Notes under the pieces: model-generated
What the model saw: only the letters and a program-made list of their open reading frames with translations
Databases searched by the model: none
What the model was told of the DNA's origin: nothing
Made by a program: the position numbers and the translations under genes
In this document: positions 57,302 through 64,000 of the stretch, piece by piece
Layout: each line of letters starts with the position of its first letter
Position numbering within the stretch: the stretch's first letter is position 1
Origin: Anthostomella pinea
Taxonomy: Eukaryota > Ascomycota > Sordariomycetes > Xylariales > Xylariaceae
DNA: 64,000 nucleotides
Assembly: GCA_963556695.1 (NCBI GenBank)
Contig: CAUWAG010000019.1
Coordinates: forward strand, 992,001-1,056,000
Reading direction: 5' to 3'

Positions 57302-58234
57302 ATGGACACCACCACGTACGAACGCTCTCAAGACAATAGGATAAGTTCCCCCATCCCAGCACGTTCCACTGCACATTACACCACTCCGAGAAACCAGACT
57401 GCTGACACGGCTTCTCTTCCGACTGTAGATCTCGGGTCTGTCCCCGCGGGGACCGGTTCGACCGGCTAGAACGCGGTCGGCGGACCTCCGAAGCAACGAC
57501 TACGAGAGAGGGTAAAGAGCTGGTGGCGGAAGTTCAAGCATGACCACTCTAAGTATGATCCAGTCCTAACATCTCACGTGCCCCTTTTGTCGTGTCTGAG
57601 GAGCTGCCGCTCCGAGGCCGCGGTTCATCACTGTCGACGAGTCAGTTGCTGACCCTACACGCCAGAGTTTCGCACACGAAGCCGAGCGACTACTTCGTGC
57701 CCAAGCACGAACGAGACCACCGACGCAGAGCCAGGGAGGAGGAGGCTGCGAAAGCAGAGCGTGAGTCTACCATCATCTCCGAGACGTGTCTCTCGAGCCT
57801 GCTCAGTCTTCGTTGGGCTGATTGCTGACAATCTGCCGCAGGGACCGCTGCAGTCCCTGTCCGACGGGCCCCCGACCGACAAACCCCAGAACGACAAGCC
57901 TCAGCCCGACGAGCCCCCGACCGACAAACCCAGAACGACAAGCCCCAGCCCCCAAGCTCGAGCAGCCAAGCGCCAGGCCGGCCAAGTCCACTATCGTCAC
58001 CAAGGAGCGTAAGTCTGCTGTTGTCGCTCAAACATGCCTCTCTATGCTATACAGTCTTCGTTGGGCAGATTGCTAACACTATCTATCACAGGTACCGAAG
58101 CAAGCCGACGGCGATTTGTTTTGGCCGTAAACGCTTTGAACGGCAAGAGCCCGACCGAGCCGTCCGACAAGAGAAGAGTGCGCTCCGAAGGCTTCGAAGA
58201 GTCAACCGATGAGTGGGTGTCAATCGATGAGTAG
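57302..58234 (+). CDS. basic low-complexity protein of unknown function, five exons, one-base deletion
   Basis: Proposed exons: 57302-57424, 57470-57552, 57666-57760, 57842-58008 and 58092-58234. Exon 1 begins MDTTTYERSQDNRISSPIP. Exon 2 is strongly basic (KQRLRERVKSWWRKFKHDHS), exon 3 reads KPSDYFVPKHERDHRRRARE, exon 4 is Pro/Arg repeats, and exon 5 ends EGFEESTDEWVSIDE. All joins are in phase except inside exon 4. There a 30-bp repeat has AAACCCC in its first copy (57,881-57,887) but AAACCC in the second (57,926-57,931). One missing C explains the frame change exactly. Roughly 200 aa if restored. Intron 1 (45 nt) ends in TAG, so it might instead be a nonsense codon. No domain is recognised. 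A further spliceable intron (58,241-58,291) lies after the stop. Confidence 0.5.
57761..57841 (+). repeat. intron 3, homologous to intron 4
   Basis: 81 nt. Its first 72 positions align without gaps to 58009-58080 with 51 identities, including a 15-base identical core (CAGTCTTCGTTGGGC). Branch site GCTGAC. Confidence 0.85.
58009..58091 (+). repeat. intron 4, homologous to intron 3
   Basis: 83 nt, donor GTAAGT, branch GCTAAC, acceptor CACAG. Both introns follow an exon ending GAGC. Confidence 0.85.
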
Positions 58235-58379
58235 GGAAGGTATGTCTCTGGGTTTCTCCCCTTTACCCAGGCCTCTACTAACATCAAACCAGATGAGTTC
58301 AAGGTATGTTTCGTGAGTGCTGTGTGACTGTTTGGTCCCCACGGTCCATTTTCTTTTGCCATTGTCGTTCCCCGTTGGC

Positions 58380-58935
58380 TCACCAGGAGTCGGAAAAAGG
58401 AAGAAAAAAACAAAAAAAGGAAGAAAAAACAAAACCCAGAAAAAAAGTCCCGTTCTCTGTTTATTGCCGGATGTTTCCCCATTGCCTTCCCATTGCCTTC
58501 TCCAGTGCTTGTCCAGTGTCTTCCCCATGCTTTCCCAGTCCTGTTCAGTGTTTTCCCTGTTCTTTCTTATGTCCTTTCCCAGTGTTTTCCCTGTCATTTC
58601 TTATGTCCTTTGCCAGTGGTTCTACCACATCCCTGTCTGTTGCTGGTGACTTGTGCTTTCAAAAGCCTTGTCACATCTCTTTTCTTATGTCTTCTGCCAG
58701 TGGTTCTGCCACTTTGCCTTCATGTGGGTGCCGCGTGTTTTTGCCCATGGCTTTGCCATTTTCCACTCGTTTTGCCCACCCCTCTGCCATTTTGCTCCAG
58801 CGTTTCCTTGGTGTCTTTCCAGTCCCTCTTTCCTGTCATTCCTTCCCATTGCTTTGACCCCTAGCGTTTGATTCCCGTCCACTCTTTTGCTTGCCAAAAA
58901 AAGAAAGAAAAAAGAAGAAGAAGAAAGGTGTGAAA
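58380..58935. repeat. purine and pyrimidine low-complexity with imperfect tandem repeats
   Basis: A-rich AAAAAGGAAG runs (58,390-58,450), then units around TTTCTTATGTCCTTTCCCAGTG repeated imperfectly (about 58,480-58,700), then an AAGAAG run near 58,905-58,925. The frames stay open here because of composition, not coding. Confidence 0.7.
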
Positions 58936-60228
58936 ACCAGAAAAAAATGTGTCCCTCTTTTGCCTTGGCGTCCGGACCCCCTTGGGTGTCCTGGCTTCCT
59001 AGCGTTCATAAAGGGGTGTAAACAGAAAGAGGAGGAGATGGGCAGGGTACGGTTGCATTTGGGGTGTTAGAATCGGGGAGGAGTTGGAGACATTCGCTTG
59101 GGGGTTCAGGAGGTTGATGGATATAATGGGGGTGATATATTTGTATGTAGCGGGCGGCGAAACCGGACTTTGCCAAGTCTTCGTGGTGCCGCCTAGAAAC
59201 GCAAGTGCGGCTAGTGCAGAGACGTCGTCTCAAGTGAGACTCTGACATGGGGCGCCTTCGAAGCATCAGGTATGACACCAGGCGTCTGATTCGTTGTCAG
59301 AACATTGCTAACATGAAGCCACGGATTCCCTTCACCGAAGCAGCATCGGATCGACCTACCTACCTTCTTCGGGATTCATCGAGCCGATTCTGGTATGGAC
59401 ACAAGTCCAGTGCTGACGGAGAGAATGCCTCGAACCTCTGCTCCGAGACTCAAGCAAGCTACGGAGACGAAGCAGTGTAGATATCAGCCAATACTCGTGT
59501 CGGACAAGCGGCATGGTAGCAGGAGTCATGGAAAGGGGCAAGACCTTGGACAAATCCTGACTATGGGATGAGTAGGGGAATGGGGTACCTTTATTGTCGG
59601 CCGAGAGCTGGGGGTCTTCAAACTGGCAGAAGCCCCTTTGATTTGCAAACTTTGTCGACTCTGTGCCGTCGGATACAGTTGGGCTAGTACGGAAAAGGGG
59701 TTGTATTTTGGGACACGGAGTACTCTAGCGCATTATATAGTAGTGCAGCGAGGTGTGTCACGTTCATTATAAACAGTATATCAGCAGTTCAGGTTGGTTA
59801 GTACTATGTGTAATAAATTCCCATCCTCATTGCAACTAAATCTCCCCGTAGTTGAACCGATTGTGACCAGCCCATCCACAAGGGAGGCCTCGTTCACTGT
59901 ACCGGAGCTGGTAATGGAGACTGATTATGGATAGCCATAGTGACGCTGAGTGTACAGAACAGCTGCCTATGGCTGACACCGGTCATGGTTCACTGGGCTA
60001 GAGCTACGAAAGCTACGGCATATGTAGAAGAGTTGGCGGAGCCGAAGTGTGTTGCACGTCTATGTGGGCTAATGGACATCCCACCCCCTCCTTCACTTCT
60101 CAAATCTCGTCTTGATGGCGAAGCCTTGCGGCAAACTTCATTGCTAATAACTGCAAATATACCTCGACAAATCCATGTACGACCACCATGTGTCGACGCC
60201 ACCACGACCCAAATCAAACACCACGTAC
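58936..60228. other. intergenic, nothing recognised
   Basis: About 1.3 kb with short uninformative ORFs. Confidence 0.5.
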
Positions 60229-62590
60229 TCAGAAGTCCCCCGTACCCTGCACCCGCTTAATGGCCCCTACAAACCCCTTCGTCCAAGCAAACCGCCCCGG
60301 ATCAACCCCCATCGCGCCATCCACCTCCTTCCCCTCCTCGTCCCTCCACACGCCATCCTCGCCCCCCACAGCCCCAAACAGATGCGTGTTCTGGTTCCGC
60401 CTCAGCCCGTCGATCCACGAGCGGCACACGTCCGCCGATTGGAGCAGGATGTTGACCTCCTGGCTGTGGAACCACGACTGCGTGTCCTGGTTGCCGCTGC
60501 CGACGACGCCGACGTGCTCGTCGACGATCATCAGCTTGATGTGGCAGGAGCGGCGGCTCTGCTTCGCGACGATCGGCCGCGTCTGGTCCTTGGCGACGTA
60601 CCACGACCAGTGCAGGCGCGAGCGCGCCGCGGGCGACAGCTGCTTGTAGAGCTTGTTGGCGATCATCTCGTTGTGGCCGCCCTGCTTGGGCAGGAGCTCG
60701 CCCGTGTCGTTGTAGCCGAGACACACGTAGCAGTGCACGTCGATGCCGCGCTCGCACGCCTCGGCGATGGCCGGGACGAGGGGCTCGGCGTTGAGGGTGG
60801 GCGTCTGGATGAAGACGTTTTTGCGCGCGTTGCGCAGCCCTGAGAGCCAGGTGGCGTTCTGCGGGTTGGAGACGGCGCGGTGGTTTGGCGGGCCGTAGGG
60901 CGGTCGGTTCACCAGCGCTATGGGGAAGGCGTCGTGCGTCGGATGCGGGACGTATGGTGTCATCTCGTCGGCTGGGTCGCAGTCGGAGGCGGGATGGCCG
61001 CTGTGGAAGCCCTTGTTAGTGGTGTGGTTGAGGTGGCGCTCTACTGCTTGCATCTGCGTCTCGTCGGGGTGGGCGGAGACGGAGGTCTGGACGCGGGCGA
61101 CTTCGCCGGCGATGTCGACGTCGTAGTGAGGGTCGCCTGATGTGTGCTCTGGCAGGAGACGGCCGGCTGGCGAGGGGTTGGCAATCTGGGGTTCTGGGAT
61201 GGCTTGGCTCCCATTATCGCCTAGGTACTCCGCCGTCGCCTGAGCGTTGCTTGATGAAGATCCATGGTACCCGCAATGATCTGCAACACAGTCGTGCTGG
61301 CGATCCTGAGTCCTGTGATCCATGCTGTCACCATTGACAGGATGTAGAGTGTTCTCTATAGTGGATGGCCCAACAGCGTCAGCGCCAAGACCCGAGTCTC
61401 TCTTTGGCCTTGGCTTGCCATCCGCCTCGGTGCCGTAGGCTTGTCTCTGCGCCATCTTGCTCGGGTCTATAACAGCCGAGTGACCGTTGAGGGTGCCCTC
61501 AGAGGTGAAAATCCTAGCATGGCTTGCACCGAAGCTTCCCACTCCTCCATCAGCAGTAGCGGATGCAGCTGGGGAATTCAGACATGGCAATGGCGGGTCC
61601 ATCTTCTTATGCCAGCTGAGTAATGCCATATCGTATAACGAGTCCACAATGGCCCCCTCGACCTGTACCATCATCTCCATGTTACAATTGTCCTGTATGT
61701 TGTTACTTTGCACAACCCCGATTCTACGGTCGACGACCATGTACTTTGCATGGAAGGTGCCAACCACCGGATCATGAAAGTTCATAACCTCCAGATCGAT
61801 GTTTGGAATCTCGTGTTTGGCCGGCAGGTTCACGGCCTTGCCGGTATATTCCTTCTCGGGCACGATAGTGTGTGGTTCGAGAAGCTGCTTGGCGCTGCCG
61901 CGGTCGTACATGACCTTCATGACGATCTTAGTGCCCCTCTCCCCGGCCCGACGGGAGAGCTCTTTCATCGCATTCGTGATATACTTGGATGCCACGCTGT
62001 TCTGCCAGAAGTTCGTCGCCAGGAAAACTTCCTTCTCGGCTCGGACTATGAGGTTCGACATGTGTCTCACGATGTCCGGAATGCTTGATAGATGTCAGAA
62101 TGCCAGGTGTATAGCTAGCGGAGGACCCGCCATGAAGACTTACACGGAGATGATAGTCAACGGCATAGTGCCACTGCTCCCCATGAGGGACGGGCTGGCC
62201 ATCCCATGAGCTGGATTATGTTCAAGGGTGCACAGCGCATCATGATACACCTGAGGCGATACATCAGCACAATTTTCACATTGGAAACTCAGAATGTCAA
62301 CGGACCCTAAGAAACAGATCGTCCGGCTTGTGAGAGCCCCATTTCCCGCAGTGCTCGGCTCTTTGCAACTCATCCTGGGCGACAGCGCCCTTCCCAATGT
62401 CACGGATGTCGACGCTGGTTTTTCTGGCATGGTGGCCGTATATCTTGGCGAATGCCTCGCCGGGGGCCAACGACGGGTCCGCAGCCAGAAGCGCGGAGAC
62501 GCTGTCCGGGGCGGTACACCATCGGTACAGCCGGTCGGTGATGGTATGCGGAGACCCGTGGGCCCCGTTATGCTCATCTTGGGCGGGCAT
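60229..62590 (-). CDS. phospholipase D-like protein (two HKD motifs)
   Basis: ATG 62590 (MPAQDEHNG). Exons 62306-62590, 62144-62250 and 60229-62083 join in phase to 748 aa. The first HKD motif is TFHAKYMVVDRRIGVVQSNN and the second CHIKLMIVDEHVGVVGSGNQ. A conserved fungal lead segment precedes them (IIS, then IPDIVRHMSNLIVRAEKEVF and LATNFWQ). A long Ser/Pro/His-rich spacer (about residues 310-510) separates the two lobes. Each HKD supplies half of a PLD active site, so hydrolysis or transfer of phosphatidyl groups is expected, as in cardiolipin-synthase-like members. The lipid substrate is unknown, and there is no transmembrane segment. An upstream ATG at about 62,763 opens another frame and is probably 5' UTR. 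Confidence 0.88.
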
Positions 62591-63505
62591 CTTGGCCGGC
62601 ACAGTTTTATAAATCAAGGTAAATCTGGCGGGAGGTCGTCAGAGTGTTGATGGGGAGCGTGACGAAGGCCTGGTAACTGGTTGCTAAAGGGAGTCGCAGA
62701 GATTGTGAACACCGGGCGAGGACACCGTGGCTGCTGGGAATCGGGATAGCTTGGGGAAGACGACATGTTTAAGATATTAGAGCTGGAGGATCCTCGAGAA
62801 GGGTCATGCCCAGTGCCCACAAAGCAATACGCAACTCGTCACTTGAGCGCAGCCGCAGCCGCAGCAGCGATGACCCTCTCCCGCTTTCCCCTGTTATGGT
62901 GTATACCCCTGCCATTGGTTAGGCAAAGCTGGACCCGGTAGCTGGAGGTTAAAACAGGCTTTGCCAAGAATCAGCCAAGAAATCAGCCAAGACCCAAGGC
63001 AATGTTGCTGCAGGCCGTTGAGCTTGTGCCGATCCCCGACAGTTCTGGCTTCGGGGTGACGGCATGGGAAAGCTTGAGCAAGTGACGAAACTGGGATTGG
63101 GCGGTATGACGCAGGCCTCCTGGGGCTGACAGGCATGAGCCAGTGCCGCTTAGCCGGCCTGGCCTGGCCTCGCGTCTTACATATCCCGGCCCCGTCACCC
63201 TTCGAGGATCCCCTAAGGTTAGTCCCCTAGTACCATGCTCTCTTCACAAGCGACTTCCTGGGCCACGTTCTGGCCTGCTGTCAAGATTATGTTGTAGACC
63301 CATGGAACATGCTGATGCATCCGATGGTATTGCGACCTATTTCTTAGTACCATATCTGGCGAGCACTTGAAAAACACTTCGCGAAGGTGAAAACATAATG
63401 TCTCATATCAAACTTTCCGGTAATCATGCTTATCTCATACGATACATCCTACTGGCTCTCTGTTACCGTATGGTTAAATCCTTCCAATCAACACAAACAG
63501 CTGCC
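62591..63505. other. intergenic, nothing recognised
   Basis: About 900 bases. A short direct repeat (AATCAGCCAAGA, twice, near 62,970-62,993) is the only structure noted. Confidence 0.5.
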
Positions 63506-64000
63506 CTATAGCTCCCCAGCCCGGTTCTCGCTCTCCAACCTCTTAAAGTCGGTGAAACCCAGCTCGTAGACGAGAGCAAGGGTCATCCGAGCATGCTGAA
63601 GCATGTGGTCGAACGACAGATACTTGATCAAGTCTTCAGTGCCATGAATGTGGTCGTCCGATTCGCCAAAAGTCGACTCGATCACGAAAGCGGAAGGGTA
63701 CCCAGCCTTGGAAGCCGAGGCGTGGTCGGAGCAGGCATAGCCACACTTGGTCTCGACCCACGGAATGTCGCAATACTCCTCAATAACCTTCTTGATAAAG
63801 GCAGTCAGACCTGCATCGACAAAGTCCGTGATCACACCGACGCTTTCGGGTTTGCCGGCGTCGATGGTCTTCTGAACGAAACCTGTCATGTCCTGCTGGA
63901 GCATGGCCTTGACCACACGCTTCTGCTTCTCGTATTCCGAGAAGATGGCCTGGCTGCCAAGCAGACCACCCTCCTCGGCACTGTACCAGTGGAATTCAAT
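63506..64000 (-). CDS. M28 leucine aminopeptidase, C-terminal part
   Basis: Open through the window edge; the 5' part lies beyond 64000. The frame begins [20 protein letters not shown], where the paired Glu residues include the catalytic base and a zinc ligand. It continues with [20 protein letters not shown] and, near the C-terminus, [20 protein letters not shown], whose first His would be the last zinc ligand. The stop is at 63506. This fits the fungal secreted Lap1-type (M28E) aminopeptidase that removes N-terminal residues from peptides outside the cell. The propeptide and signal are not visible here. Confidence 0.93.
   Translation of the reverse strand: MEFHWYSAEEGGLLGSQAIFSEYEKQKRVVKAMLQQDMTGFVQKTIDAGKPESVGVITDFVDAGLTAFIKKVIEEYCDIPWVETKCGYACSDHASASKAGYPSAFVIESTFGESDDHIHGTEDLIKYLSFDHMLQHARMTLALVYELGFTDFKRLESENRAGEL

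Noticed and set aside
58306..58864. Overlapping plus ORFs in pyrimidine-rich DNA
   Set aside because: Composition-driven: Phe/Pro/Ser/Cys-rich in all three frames, made of imperfect tandem repeats.

Overview
The window is filamentous ascomycete (Pezizomycotina) nuclear DNA. Short spliced introns of about 50-70 nt with GTRNGT donors and CTRAC branch sites run through most genes. Bem1, Vps36, Yvc1 and a CENP-B/Abp1-type protein are present, and repeats show C-to-T (RIP-like) decay. I cannot name the species; a Eurotiomycete-like fungus is a guess from the protein families.

Layout. 1-7.4 kb is a transposon graveyard. A complete but dead Fot1/pogo-type element (139-2145) is followed by about 5 kb of very AT-rich, stop-filled sequence. 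That block is punctuated by GC-normal islets whose edges coincide with short target-site duplications; I read these as solo LTRs. 7.4-11.4 kb carries a SANT/Myb-like gene with a homopolymer-rich intron, a lactamase-fold-like gene broken by two compensating frameshifts, and a 488-bp hAT-type MITE with an 8-bp target duplication. 14.6-31.4 kb has a P450, a BTB protein, a PhzF-family protein, a small secreted protein with a stop in its signal peptide, the Yvc1-type TRP channel, a Mid2/Wsc-like wall-sensor protein and a CENP-B-like DNA-binding protein. 32.4-51.5 kb is a conserved housekeeping block: thymidylate synthase, Bem1, a Thp3/Sac3-domain protein, Vps36, a carrier-like membrane protein and an Hsp31/DJ-1 protein. 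It is interrupted by about 7.1 kb (37.1-44.2 kb) with no recognisable gene. 52-64 kb has an intron-containing tRNA-His, a decayed laccase, a small Cys-containing protein, a basic protein with two homologous introns, a phospholipase-D-like protein, and an M28 aminopeptidase cut by the window edge.

The genes do not form one pathway. Several act in polarity, wall and membrane biology (Bem1, the wall sensor, Yvc1, Vps36, the PLD-like protein), but they are scattered on both strands. No biosynthetic cluster is evident around the P450.

The observations most worth following are these. (1) Two adjacent introns at 57.76-58.09 kb are about 70% identical, and their read-through frames look codon-constrained and end at the same stop position. 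(2) The GC-normal islets in the RIP-degraded block are all shorter than 300 bp, as expected if solo LTRs are too short to trigger RIP. (3) Intact BEM1 appears to begin with a 6-nt coding exon. (4) Several genes are broken by single C-to-T changes or one-base indels in C runs; some of these could be sequencing errors.
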